Part shown: one piece after another, positions 1-7,742 of the stretch
Layout: the number at the start of each line of letters is the position of its first letter
Numbering within the stretch: the stretch's first letter is position 1
Source: Lonepinella sp042468235
Lineage (GTDB): Bacteria > Pseudomonadota > Gammaproteobacteria > Enterobacterales > Pasteurellaceae
Direction of reading: 5' to 3'
DNA: 64,000 bases
NCBI RefSeq assembly: GCF_042468235.1
Contig: NZ_CP170386.1
Coordinates: 744,001 to 808,000, forward strand
The notes under the pieces: model-generated
Seen by the model: only the letters and a program-made list of their open reading frames with translations
Told to the model about the DNA's origin: nothing
Databases searched by the model: none
Program-made: the position numbers and the translations under genes

Positions 1-863
1 CAAGCATTCGGTAATTTTCCAAAGGCAAACGGCTTACCCGGTTTCATGGCTAATTTCCAGAAATTCACGTTTCCCACTTTTTCTAACACAGTTTTAGTGA
101 AATCTGCTTCGCCTACGGATACGCCACCACTCGTAATTAACAAATCTGCTTGGGCTTGAGCTTGTAAAAAGGCGTGTTCAAATTGTTGTTCATCATCAGG
201 TAAAATACCAAAATCCAACACGTCGCAACCGAGTTTTTCGAGCATTAATTTCACGCTAAAACGGTTAGTATCGTAAATTTGTCCTGTTTGCAATGGTTTT
301 CCTACCGGTACAAGTTCATCTCCGGTAGAAAGCACAGCCACTTTTAAGCGTGGATACACGGCAACTTTCGAAATGCCAAGTGATGCTAATAATGGTAAGG
401 AAACTGCGCTAAGTTTTTGTCCTTTTTTTAGTACCACATCACCCACTTTCACATCTTCTCCAATTCGACGAATATTTTGATTATTTTTCGGTACCGCGGC
501 AAGTGTAATTGAACCATCATCATTGAGCGAGACATCTTCTTGTATCACCACGCTATCTGCCCCTTGTGGTAACATTGCGCCAGTCATGATTCGTACCGCA
601 CTTTGTGCTGCCCATTCTCCGGTAAAGGGATTGCCGGCAAAGGATTTGCCAGCCACCGAAAGGGTTAAGGAGTTTTTTACATCTGCCAAACGAATCGCAT
701 AACCGTCCATTGCTGAATTATCAAAAGACGGTACGTTAATCGGTGAGATTACATCTTCGGCACAAACTAAATTTATTGCTTGTTCAATGGAAACATTGTG
801 ATGAATGGTTGGCGTTGGTAATGTATTGAGAATTTTATCTAGGGCTTGTTGTAGGGTGAGCAT
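1..863 (-). CDS. moeA: Molybdopterin molybdenumtransferase MoeA (3' end beyond left edge)
   Basis: MoeA inserts molybdate into adenylylated molybdopterin, the last step of molybdenum cofactor synthesis in the cytoplasm. About 287 codons are present from an ATG at 863; the C-terminal part (normally about 400 residues in all) lies outside the window. Seen on translation of the minus strand: the N-terminal segment PSFDNSAMDGYAIR, then AVRIMTGAMLPQGADSVV, LSTGDELV and SGGVSVGEADF, all hallmarks of the MoeA/MogA fold. It is divergent from folE with 131 bases between the starts. The moaACDE operon at 15-17 kb works in the same pathway. The gene is confidently identified; only its end is missing. 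Confidence 0.95.
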   Translation of the reverse strand, partial: MLTLQQALDKILNTLPTPTIHHNVSIEQAINLVCAEDVISPINVPSFDNSAMDGYAIRLADVKNSLTLSVAGKSFAGNPFTGEWAAQSAVRIMTGAMLPQGADSVVIQEDVSLNDDGSITLAAVPKNNQNIRRIGEDVKVGDVVLKKGQKLSAVSLPLLASLGISKVAVYPRLKVAVLSTGDELVPVGKPLQTGQIYDTNRFSVKLMLEKLGCDVLDFGILPDDEQQFEHAFLQAQAQADLLITSGGVSVGEADFTKTVLEKVGNVNFWKLAMKPGKPFAFGKLPNA

Positions 864-922
864 AGTAATCCTATTGTTGAATATTAATCATATCCCTATT
901 CTATACTAAAACTTTTCATCTC

Positions 923-941
923 GTTAATGATAATCTCATTT
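923..941. promoter_or_regulatory. Possible Fur-type box between moeA and folE
   Basis: The 19 bases match the Fur consensus at 13 positions by hand alignment, including an unbroken core ATGATAATC. The site sits in the 131-base divergent region and could affect either gene. A chance match in AT-rich DNA is quite possible. Confidence 0.3.
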
Positions 942-994
942 TATTCTTAGCTGAATGTTTGTTAGAATAGCCCATTATTTTATTGGAGTCGTAA

Positions 995-1651
995 ATGAGC
1001 AATATTTCAGCAGAGGCGATTAAGGTTCGAGATGCCTTAGTGGTGAAAGGGATTGAAACCCCAATGATAAACTTGGCTAAAAGCAAAGATCAACGCCGCG
1101 ATGAAATCGAACAAAAAATGCGTGATGTGCTAACATTGATAGGGTTGGACTTAACCGATGATAGTATCGAAGAAACCCCGCACCGTTTGGCAAAGATGTT
1201 TGTGGATGAGATTTTCAGTGGCTTAGATTATGCCAATTTTCCGAAGATTACCAACATTGAAAATCGCATGAAAGTGAGCGAAATGGTATTAGTCAATGAC
1301 GTAACTTTAACCAGCACTTGTGAACATCATTTTGTCACTATTGATGGCACAGTATCAGTAGCGTATTACCCGAAAAAATGGGTGATTGGATTATCCAAAA
1401 TTAATCGTGTGATAGCGTTTTTTGCACAACGTCCACAAGTGCAAGAGCGTTTAACTGAACAAGTTTTGTTGGCATTCCAAACCATTTTGGAAACAGAAGA
1501 TGTGGCAGTTTATGTCAAAGCTACCCATTTTTGTGTGAAATGCAGGGGAATTAAAGATAGTAATAGTTACACGGTAACATCAGCTTTTGGTGGCGTATTC
1601 CTTGAAGATAGGGAAACACGTAAAGAATTTTTGAGTTTGATTAATAAGTAA
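995..1651 (+). CDS. folE: GTP cyclohydrolase I FolE
   Basis: This enzyme converts GTP to 7,8-dihydroneopterin triphosphate and formate, the first step of tetrahydrofolate synthesis. At 218 residues it has the normal length for the zinc-dependent type I enzyme. The zinc ligands are visible in CEHH near residue 109 and CVKCRG near residue 180, and KINRVIAFFAQRPQVQERLT is the usual substrate-pocket region. A GGAG ribosome site lies just before the ATG. The gene stands alone, divergent from moeA and followed by a short hairpin at 1663-1691. folC, further along, acts later in the same pathway. The family call is certain. Confidence 0.97.
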   Translation: MSNISAEAIKVRDALVVKGIETPMINLAKSKDQRRDEIEQKMRDVLTLIGLDLTDDSIEETPHRLAKMFVDEIFSGLDYANFPKITNIENRMKVSEMVLVNDVTLTSTCEHHFVTIDGTVSVAYYPKKWVIGLSKINRVIAFFAQRPQVQERLTEQVLLAFQTILETEDVAVYVKATHFCVKCRGIKDSNSYTVTSAFGGVFLEDRETRKEFLSLINK

Positions 1652-1662
1652 ATAGACAACAC

Positions 1663-1691
1663 AAGGTGCTATTAACGCACCTTTGTTATTT
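1663..1691 (+). terminator. Weak intrinsic terminator after folE
   Basis: A 7-bp stem (AAGGTGC/GCACCTT) with a 7-base loop is followed by TGTTATTT. It lies 12 bases after the folE stop and before the end of the convergent ilvE gene. Confidence 0.5.
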
Positions 1692-1750
1692 GACCTGCAC
1701 CTTATAGTTGGTTATGAGTCCAACTTTTGGGGTACAGATCGAATTAAGAT

Positions 1751-2767
1751 TTATTTAACCTTAACAATCCAGCCTTCAGGTGCTGGTTTGTCGCCAAATT
1801 GAATTCCAACTAATTCTTCATAAAGTTTACGAGTTACAGGTCCAACTTCAGTTTCTGAATAGAAAACATGGAAGTCATCACCATTGAGAATACCTCCGAT
1901 TGGCGTAATCACTGCTGCTGTACCACAAGCCCCCGCTTCGCTAAATTGATCTAATTGATTAATATATATATCACCTTCAATCGCTTCCATACCAAAGCGT
2001 TCTTTTGCTAAATAGAGTAGAGAGTATTTTGTAATACTTGGCAAAATAGATGGTGAAATAGGAGTGATAAATTTATTATCTCTGGTAATACCAAAGAAAT
2101 TTGCAGATCCTACTTCTTCAATTTTGGTGTGTGTGGTTGGATCTAAATAAATACAGTCGGCATAACCTTGAGTCTTAGCTTTTTTACCTGGATAAAGGCT
2201 AGCTGCATAGTTTCCACCAACTTTGGCATCTCCAGTTCCATGCGGAGCAGCACGATCGTAATTGGAAACCATAAAATTAGTTGGTTTTAAACCACCTTTA
2301 AAATAGGCTCCCACTGGGCAAACAAAAATAGAAAAGATATATTCAGGAGCCGTGTTTACGCCGATATTATCTCCTACACCAATCAAGAATGGACGTAAAT
2401 ATAAGGTGGCGCCTGAACCATAAGGTCCAATCCATTCTTCATTGGCTTTTACCACTTGTTTACAAGCGTCTATAAACATTTCAACAGACACTTCTGGCAT
2501 TAACAAACGTTGGCAGCTACGTTGCATACGTTTGGCATTTTCATCAGGACGGAATAGATTAATTGAACCGTCTTTACAGCGGTAGGCTTTTAATCCTTCA
2601 AAACATTGTTGTCCGTAGTGCAGTGCGGTGGAGCCTTCACTAATATGTAGCACATTATCTGTCACTAATTCACCTTTCTGCCATTCGCCATTTTTCCAGT
2701 AAGCAATATAGCGATAGTCTGTTTTTATATAACTAAATCCAAGATTATTCCAGTCAAGATCTTTCAT
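1751..2767 (-). CDS. ilvE: Branched-chain amino acid aminotransferase IlvE
   Basis: This PLP enzyme transfers the amino group between glutamate and the 2-keto acids of valine, leucine and isoleucine, the last step of their synthesis. The 338 residues show the fold-type IV features of the longer BCAT2-like group: LHYGQQCFEGLKAYR, YLRPFLIG, the lysine-bearing GDAKVGGNYAASL (the PLP lysine lies here), EVGSANFF and SEAGACGTAAVI. AAGGAT precedes the ATG. The gene is monocistronic, and its upstream neighbour on the same strand is the gcvB small RNA, whose terminator is at 2881-2911. Read-through from gcvB into ilvE is possible but not shown. Confidence 0.95.
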   Translation of the reverse strand: MKDLDWNNLGFSYIKTDYRYIAYWKNGEWQKGELVTDNVLHISEGSTALHYGQQCFEGLKAYRCKDGSINLFRPDENAKRMQRSCQRLLMPEVSVEMFIDACKQVVKANEEWIGPYGSGATLYLRPFLIGVGDNIGVNTAPEYIFSIFVCPVGAYFKGGLKPTNFMVSNYDRAAPHGTGDAKVGGNYAASLYPGKKAKTQGYADCIYLDPTTHTKIEEVGSANFFGITRDNKFITPISPSILPSITKYSLLYLAKERFGMEAIEGDIYINQLDQFSEAGACGTAAVITPIGGILNGDDFHVFYSETEVGPVTRKLYEELVGIQFGDKPAPEGWIVKVK

Positions 2768-2879
2768 AATTTATCCTTATTGTATTTGAAAAAGATGATG
2801 TCGCTAAATTTACATGATAATGTGAAGATTGAAAACTATTATTTGAGATTTTATGTGGGCTAATGTTAGAATTATTCCA

Positions 2880-3045
2880 TAAAAAACACCGCACTTATAA
2901 AGTGCGGTGTTGTTACCCCAAGTTTAGGGCTAAATATACAGGAAGTTATGTTCGGTTTCCCGAACAATATGCAAACACAACATAATACTTAATTAAAAGT
3001 AAGCAACTTCTAATTAATGAAAAGAATTACTCATGATTAAGTATG
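2880..3045 (-). ncRNA. gcvB: GcvB small regulatory RNA
   Basis: GcvB is an Hfq-dependent sRNA that represses many amino-acid transport and synthesis mRNAs; in enterobacteria it is encoded divergently from gcvA, as here. Seen on the minus strand: a promoter at 3051-3079 (TTGACT, 17 bases, TATACT); the GU-rich R1 seed ATGTTGTGTTTGCATATTG at 2965-2983; a hairpin GTTCGG/CCGAAC at 2950-2965; the conserved stretch ACTTCCTGTATATTTAGCCC at 2927-2946; and a 12-bp terminator hairpin at 2885-2911 followed by TTTTTT. The terminator stem is built from two opposed USS. The 5' end is inferred from the promoter. No protein reading frame competes with this call. Confidence 0.88.
2885..2911 (-). terminator. 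GcvB terminator formed by an inverted USS pair
   Basis: Two opposed copies of the uptake sequence form a perfect 12-bp stem (AACACCGCACTT/AAGTGCGGTGTT) with a 3-base loop. On the minus strand it is followed by six T residues, so it should end gcvB before ilvE. Confidence 0.85.
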
Positions 3046-3050
3046 TTTGT

Positions 3051-3079
3051 AGTATAATGTAACTGGATAGACCAGTCAA
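3051..3079 (-). promoter_or_regulatory. gcvB promoter, overlapping the gcvA control region
   Basis: On the minus strand -35 TTGACT (3074-3079) and -10 TATACT (3051-3056) are separated by 17 bases. The same bases give a plus-strand TATAAT at 3053-3058 that could serve gcvA. An inverted repeat ACTGG-N5-CCAGT spans 3062-3076 and could be a regulator site. The overlap fits GcvA controlling both its own gene and gcvB, as known in E. coli. Confidence 0.75.
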
Positions 3080-3143
3080 ATGAGAAAAACTTATCAGTCG
3101 AATCAAAAAAACTAATCCTACTCATCAAAATTAGGGGAAAATT

Positions 3144-4043
3144 ATGGGGAAACGTTTACCGCCCTTAAATTCATTAAAAGCCTTTGAAAGTTCAGCCACC
3201 CATTTAAGTTTTACCAAAGCTGCAGAAGAACTTTTCGTTACCCAAGCGGCTGTCAGTCATCAAATTAAATTATTAGAAGATTTTTTAGGCATTGAGTTAT
3301 TTGTACGGAAAAATAGGCTGTTAGAACTGACTGAAAAAGGGAAACAGTATTATGCCGAAATCTCGCCATTGTTACAGAAACTCGCTCATGTGACAGAGAA
3401 AATTATGTCGAAAGACAAATCTCAGTTAAACATTAGTGTACCACAAACTTTTGCCATTCAATGGCTTGTACCACATTTATATTCATTTAATCAATTATAT
3501 CCAGATATTGAAGTTCGGATTCGAGCAACAGAACAAGATGAGGGTATCTTAAATAAAGATATTGATGTTGCTATTTATTATGGCTATGGTAATTGGGATA
3601 ATCTCTATACAGAACGATTAGCCAAGGCGGATTTGGTGATATTAGCATCACCTAAATTATTGGAGAAAAAACCGATTCATTCGGCACAAGATTTGCAACA
3701 ACATCAACTAATTCATATTCATAATCACGATAACTGGCAAATGATGGCACATTATTTAAATATAGAGTTGCCAAATGTGCGAAATGGTTGTATATTTAGC
3801 CATACATTAATGGCATTACAAACAGCGGTTTATGGGCAGGGATTGATTTTAGCGAATCAGATGTTAGCTCAACAGGAAATTGATCAAGGCAATTTACAAA
3901 TTGTATTACCAATGAAATTGCAAGATCCTAAATCTTTTTATGTGGTCAATAATCAGGTTAGAAATAATGAAAAAACGATCCAATCATTTCGCCATTGGAT
4001 TGTACAAGAGATTGATAAATCAGGAATAAATAAGGAGATATGA
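3144..4043 (+). CDS. gcvA: LysR-type regulator GcvA
   Basis: GcvA controls the glycine-cleavage genes and activates the sRNA gcvB in E. coli. The 299-residue protein starts with the typical GcvA sequence MGKRLPPLNSLKAFESSA, followed by a winged-helix HTH (residues about 20-45, LSFTKAAEELFVTQAAVSHQ) and a LysR substrate-binding domain from about residue 90. AGGGGA precedes the ATG. The divergent gcvB and the downstream DUF423 and rlmM genes give the same neighbourhood as in E. coli, which supports GcvA rather than another LysR protein. The stop codon overlaps the next gene. Confidence 0.93.
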   Translation: MGKRLPPLNSLKAFESSATHLSFTKAAEELFVTQAAVSHQIKLLEDFLGIELFVRKNRLLELTEKGKQYYAEISPLLQKLAHVTEKIMSKDKSQLNISVPQTFAIQWLVPHLYSFNQLYPDIEVRIRATEQDEGILNKDIDVAIYYGYGNWDNLYTERLAKADLVILASPKLLEKKPIHSAQDLQQHQLIHIHNHDNWQMMAHYLNIELPNVRNGCIFSHTLMALQTAVYGQGLILANQMLAQQEIDQGNLQIVLPMKLQDPKSFYVVNNQVRNNEKTIQSFRHWIVQEIDKSGINKEI

Positions 4044-4459
4044 TGGGAAATAAATTTTTATCGTTTGCCGCCTTGAGCGGGTTTATTAGTGTTGCTTTTG
4101 GGGCTTTTGTTTCTCATGGTTTGCAGTATGAATTTTCAGAGCAACAAATAAATTGGTTTGATATTGCGTGGAAATATCATACTTTTCACACGGTTGCTTT
4201 GTTAGCATTAGGCTGGTTTATTTCTGCCACTATGCCACAAAATGCACCTAAATGCCGTCAAACTGCGGTGAATATTATCGGTTTTTCATGGTTATTAGGT
4301 ATATTGTTGTTTAGTGGTCCACTTTATACCATGGCTGTATTAGGTACTTGCTCCATTGCCATGTTTGTACCAGTTGGGGGAATGGCGTTTTTATTCGGCT
4401 GGGCAACATTATTGGTGGTTTCGGTACGTTCTAGTTTCGCCAGAAGAGCTATGAGATAA
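4043..4459 (+). CDS. DUF423 small membrane protein (YgdD family)
   Basis: A 138-residue inner-membrane protein of unknown function with about four hydrophobic segments (residues roughly 5-25, 45-65, 75-100 and 105-130). It has the DUF423 features FAALSGFISVAFGAF near the N-terminus, YHTFHTVALLALG and LFSGPLYTM. Two in-frame ATGs occur at 4040 and 4043; the AAGGAG at 4032-4037 is only two bases from the first, so 4043 is preferred. It overlaps the gcvA stop and is followed closely by rlmM, so these three genes are probably one operon. Confidence 0.9.
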   Translation: MGNKFLSFAALSGFISVAFGAFVSHGLQYEFSEQQINWFDIAWKYHTFHTVALLALGWFISATMPQNAPKCRQTAVNIIGFSWLLGILLFSGPLYTMAVLGTCSIAMFVPVGGMAFLFGWATLLVVSVRSSFARRAMR

Positions 4460-4468
4460 GGAAGTTCA

Positions 4469-5566
4469 TTGAATAAATTAGCATTATATTGCCGTATTGG
4501 TTTTGAAAAAGAAGTGGTGGCGGAAATAACGGATAAAGCGGCAGAGCGTGGTGTATTCGGCTTTGCTCGAGTGCAAGAAAATAGTGGTTATGTCATTTTT
4601 GAATGTTATCAAATTGGAGAAGCGGATAAATTAGCTCGTGAGATTCCTTTTAATCAATTAATTTTTGCTCGTCAAATAATCGTCATATCGGATTTATTAA
4701 CAAATTTAGATCCTACTGATCGCATTAGTCCCATTATTGAAAAATTTCACCAATTTTCACCGCAGTTTAACCTAAAACAAAGCACTGAAATTTGGGTAGA
4801 AACCGCGGATACTAATGAAGCAAAAGAATTATTAGGATTCTGTCGAAAATTTACTGTACCATTACGCCAAGCCTTGCGAAAAGAGGGATGGTTGCAATGC
4901 CAAGAAATTAAAAAAAGTGGTGTCACCTTACATTGTTTATTTATAGCAAATAATGCCTGTTATATTGGTTATTCCTATAATAACAATCATTCCGCTCATT
5001 TTATGGGTATTCCACGCTTAAAATTTCCTATGGATGCACCGAGTCGTTCAACCTTAAAATTAGAAGATGCTATTTTAACCTTTATTCCTACCGAACAAGA
5101 ATCTAAACGTCTAAATGAAAATATGATTGGTGTAGATTTAGGGGCTTGTCCAGGCGGTTGGACCTATCAACTAGTGCGGCGAGGGTTGTTTGTGTATGCG
5201 GTGGATCACGGCAAAATGGCAGCCAGTTTACATGATACTGGACGAATTGAACATTGCCCTGAGGACGGGTTTAAATTTCAACCGCCGAAACGCAGTAAAA
5301 TTGATTGGTTGGTCTGTGATATGGTGGAAAAACCGAGCCGCATTGCCGATCTTATCGCCAAATGGTTGCTGAACGGTTGGTGTCGAGAAACGATTTTTAA
5401 TTTGAAATTACCGATGAAAAAACGTTATCAAGAAGTGCAACAATGTCTTCAACAGCTGGCGGATAAGTTAGATAGCCACGGCATTCAATTTCGCCTACAA
5501 GCCAAACACTTATATCACGACAGGGAAGAAATTACGGTGCATATTCAAGTGAAAAATGCGGTGTAA
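4469..5566 (+). CDS. rlmM: 23S rRNA (cytidine-2498-2'-O)-methyltransferase RlmM
   Basis: RlmM methylates C2498 in the peptidyl-transferase region of 23S rRNA using S-adenosylmethionine. The 365-residue product begins with a THUMP-like N-terminal domain and carries a Rossmann methyltransferase domain from about residue 215 (IGVDLGACPGGWTYQLV, then VYAVDHG and WLVCDMVEKP). The start codon is TTG, with AAGGAAG four bases upstream. From roughly 5150 on the DNA looks richer in G+C than the first half of the gene, and this continues into the following truA; a recombination joint inside the gene is possible. It is the last member of the gcvA-DUF423-rlmM series. Confidence 0.95.
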   Translation: MNKLALYCRIGFEKEVVAEITDKAAERGVFGFARVQENSGYVIFECYQIGEADKLAREIPFNQLIFARQIIVISDLLTNLDPTDRISPIIEKFHQFSPQFNLKQSTEIWVETADTNEAKELLGFCRKFTVPLRQALRKEGWLQCQEIKKSGVTLHCLFIANNACYIGYSYNNNHSAHFMGIPRLKFPMDAPSRSTLKLEDAILTFIPTEQESKRLNENMIGVDLGACPGGWTYQLVRRGLFVYAVDHGKMAASLHDTGRIEHCPEDGFKFQPPKRSKIDWLVCDMVEKPSRIADLIAKWLLNGWCRETIFNLKLPMKKRYQEVQQCLQQLADKLDSHGIQFRLQAKHLYHDREEITVHIQVKNAV

Positions 5567-5582
5567 AAGGGGAGATGTTTTG

Positions 5583-6380
5583 ATGAAAATTGCCTTAGGC
5601 ATTGAATATAACGGCAAAAATTATTTCGGTTGGCAACGGCAACAAGGCGTGGCAAGTGTGCAAGCAGAACTGGAAAAAGCCTTGTCTTTTGTGGCAAATG
5701 AAACCATCGACGTATTTTGTGCCGGTCGCACCGACAGCGGTGTGCACGGCACGGGGCAAGTGGTGCATTTTGAAACCGACGTGATTCGCCCTGAAAAAGC
5801 CTGGGCATTTGGTACCAATGCCAATTTGCCTGATGATATTGCAGTGAAATGGGCGAAAGTCGTGCCTGATGATTTCCACGCCCGCTTTTCTGCCACGGCA
5901 CGGCGTTATCGTTATATTTTATACAGCAATAAATTACGCCCTGCGATTTTACCTTATGGCGTAACCCATACCCATTTGGAGCTGGATGCGGAAAAAATGC
6001 AACGATCAGGGCAGGCGTTGCTCGGCGAAAATGATTTTACCAGCTTCCGTGCCGCCCAATGCCAATCCAAAACCCCTTGGCGAAATGTGCATCATTTGAA
6101 AGTCGAGCGTTTAGGTGATTATATTGTGGTGGATATTCAAGCTAACGCCTTTGTGCATCATATGGTGCGTAATATTGTCGGCAGTTTAATGGAAGTCGGT
6201 TGTGGACGTAAGCCTGTTGAATGGATCGCAGAAATCTTAGCCAAAAAAGACCGCAGTTTAGCCGCACCGACTGCAAAACCTGAAGGGCTGTATTTAGTGA
6301 ATGTGCAATATCCTGAGCGATTTGACTTGCCCAAAACGGCGTTGGGGCCTTTATTTTTACCTGATGAGAGCCTGAAATAA
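5583..6380 (+). CDS. truA: tRNA pseudouridine(38-40) synthase TruA, copy 1 (probably acquired)
   Basis: TruA makes pseudouridine at positions 38-40 of the anticodon stem-loop of many tRNAs. The 265-residue protein is complete: the catalytic aspartate lies in CAGRTDSGVH near residue 50, and ARRYRYILY, FRAAQCQS and HHMVRNIVGSLMEVG are typical. The ATG at 5583 follows AAGGGGAG by eight bases. A second truA lies at 8566-9390; the two differ at about 46 of 259 aligned residues (about 82% identity by hand count). This copy is much richer in G+C (37 of 60 bases at 5701-5760, against 31 of 60 in the matching stretch of copy 2) and sits away from accD. It looks like a xenologue gained by transformation. 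Confidence 0.95.
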   Translation: MKIALGIEYNGKNYFGWQRQQGVASVQAELEKALSFVANETIDVFCAGRTDSGVHGTGQVVHFETDVIRPEKAWAFGTNANLPDDIAVKWAKVVPDDFHARFSATARRYRYILYSNKLRPAILPYGVTHTHLELDAEKMQRSGQALLGENDFTSFRAAQCQSKTPWRNVHHLKVERLGDYIVVDIQANAFVHHMVRNIVGSLMEVGCGRKPVEWIAEILAKKDRSLAAPTAKPEGLYLVNVQYPERFDLPKTALGPLFLPDESLK

Positions 6381-6381
6381 A

Positions 6382-6418
6382 AAATGATGAAAATGGTATT
6401 GTTCCATTTTCATCATTT
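6382..6418. terminator. Bidirectional terminator after truA copy 1
   Basis: A perfect 15-bp stem (6382-6396 with 6404-6418) with a 7-base loop lies directly after the truA stop and ahead of the end of the convergent exported-protein gene. A-rich and T-rich flanks suit either direction. Confidence 0.75.
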
Positions 6419-6460
6419 AATGTTTCTTTAGGATACTAAGCCTAAGCGATGGTTGGGCGA

Positions 6461-7126
6461 TTATTGGATCGCATCTTCTGTTTTCCAGCCATCACTGGTT
6501 AAAATAAGTTTGATGGTATGTTGTATCGGATCGGTTGTCGGCTTATCTTGGATTTCCAGTACCCAATCGGGTAAGTTTTCAAGCTGAACGGTGAATTTCA
6601 CTTTTGAAAAAGTGAAACCATTTTTATCTTCCTTCGGTGGGGTAAAGAGATCAACACTTTTTACCACAAATTTTCCGCCACAAAAGTATGCAGCCTTTCC
6701 ACCAAATTGTCCGTCTGCGACTTTAAAATAGTTCTTTCCTTTTTCAGTAACTTTATAAATGACTACATCTATTTTTTCTGGAACGCCTTCCCTTTTTATG
6801 GCATCCCAGAACTTAACATTAATGCTGTCATTTTTTTTCTCCACTAAGCCATATTTTAGAAAAACGCCAGTGTCTAGTTTTTCTTCCGTATATTTTGCGT
6901 GTTCGGGACGAACAATCAGAACATCTAATGCGTTGTTATAAGGAGAACCTTCTTCAAAACTTGATATTTTCTCTCCTGCTCCCCAGCCCGTGCAATATTG
7001 TAACTTGTCGAATTTTTCTTGAATGCCTTTGGCAAAGTTTTCTTTGGTTGCAGCGGTTGAATCGCCAAATCCTGTTAAAAACACACTGGCAACCAGTACC
7101 GATGCGGCGGTCATCATTTTTTTCAT
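6461..7126 (-). CDS. Exported protein of unknown function with a defective lipobox
   Basis: I do not recognise this family. The 221-residue product starts MKKMMTAASVLVASVFLTGF, a signal peptide; the upstream AAGGAA supports the ATG at 7126 over a longer frame from 7153. The motif LTGFGDS looks like a lipobox in which the modified cysteine is replaced by phenylalanine, so the protein is more likely cut by signal peptidase I (STAA/TK) and left soluble in the periplasm. Two cysteines in the mature part (YCTG, YFCGG) could form a disulfide. The rest is a mixed beta-rich domain rich in lysine. It is second in a two-gene unit behind 7172-7594. Confidence 0.75.
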   Translation of the reverse strand: MKKMMTAASVLVASVFLTGFGDSTAATKENFAKGIQEKFDKLQYCTGWGAGEKISSFEEGSPYNNALDVLIVRPEHAKYTEEKLDTGVFLKYGLVEKKNDSINVKFWDAIKREGVPEKIDVVIYKVTEKGKNYFKVADGQFGGKAAYFCGGKFVVKSVDLFTPPKEDKNGFTFSKVKFTVQLENLPDWVLEIQDKPTTDPIQHTIKLILTSDGWKTEDAIQ

Positions 7127-7171
7127 ATTTTTATTCCTTAAGTGTAGATTCATATTCGAGTTGAGCGTTTT

Positions 7172-7594
7172 TTATTCATCGTTAAGATTAAAATCAATAT
7201 CATCCAAACTGGTATCAATATCATCGAAATTTATATCTATTTCATCCGTATTGTTCTTTTTTTCCACTTTGGCTGATTTTCCGCCCTTTTGCTTTAAAAG
7301 ATGTTCTTTTTTCTTAATTTCTTCTTCGGAAAGGTAGTCACAAAATTTGGCAAAGCCATCTGGACCGTAGAATCGATCCCCTTCTTTTTCTGATTTAAGT
7401 TGTTCTTTGTTAAACCAGAGATTATCAGTCATATCTTTACGTTGTTCATCCTCAAAGGATGCGGGCATTCCTTCGGCTAATTTTCTTTCTATATAGTGAT
7501 CAAGAAATTTAGTACAATTTTCTGGCAATTCTTCGGCTTTTGCAGCAGTAGAAAATGCCAAACCAGACATTAAAACGAGCGTTAATTTTTTCAT
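7172..7594 (-). CDS. Small exported protein with acidic repeat tail, unknown function
   Basis: Unrecognised 140-residue protein with a clear signal peptide (MKKLTLVLMSGLAFSTAAKA, cut before EE). The mature part holds two cysteines (ENCTKF and KFCDYL), a lysine-rich helix near residues 90-110, and a C-terminal tail of Asp-Ile repeats (DINFDDIDTSLDDIDFNLND), which might bind cations or a basic partner. It lies 45 bases upstream of the other exported gene on the same strand, and the two are probably co-transcribed. The pair lies within the truA-truA interval. Confidence 0.75.
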   Translation of the reverse strand: MKKLTLVLMSGLAFSTAAKAEELPENCTKFLDHYIERKLAEGMPASFEDEQRKDMTDNLWFNKEQLKSEKEGDRFYGPDGFAKFCDYLSEEEIKKKEHLLKQKGGKSAKVEKKNNTDEIDINFDDIDTSLDDIDFNLNDE

Positions 7595-7658
7595 ATTATT
7601 ATCCTTATGTATGTGTATGAAATATTACTGTTCTGTGTGAACGTAATGTATTCTAACA

Positions 7659-7688
7659 TTGTTTTTTTTTTGCACAATTTGCTATAAT
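7659..7688 (+). promoter_or_regulatory. Candidate promoter of the 7743 gene
   Basis: TATAAT at 7683-7688 with a weak TTGTTT at 7659-7664, 18 bases apart. A small hairpin (ACCTA-N7-TAGGT) lies in the leader just downstream. Confidence 0.55.
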
Positions 7689-7742
7689 AAAAAACACCTA
7701 TAAAAATTAGGTTTATTTCATTTCATCAACAAGGACAATATT

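Noticed and set aside
2965..3045. Short frames in the gcvB region (MSNSFH and a 17-codon frame starting MLCLHIV) as an ilvE leader peptide
   Set aside because: Neither has a good ribosome site or a run of Ile, Leu or Val codons, and the conserved GcvB segments explain the sequence better.
5545..5901. Several minus-strand open frames opposite truA copy 1
   Set aside because: They are shadows of the GC-rich truA coding strand, without ribosome sites or family features.
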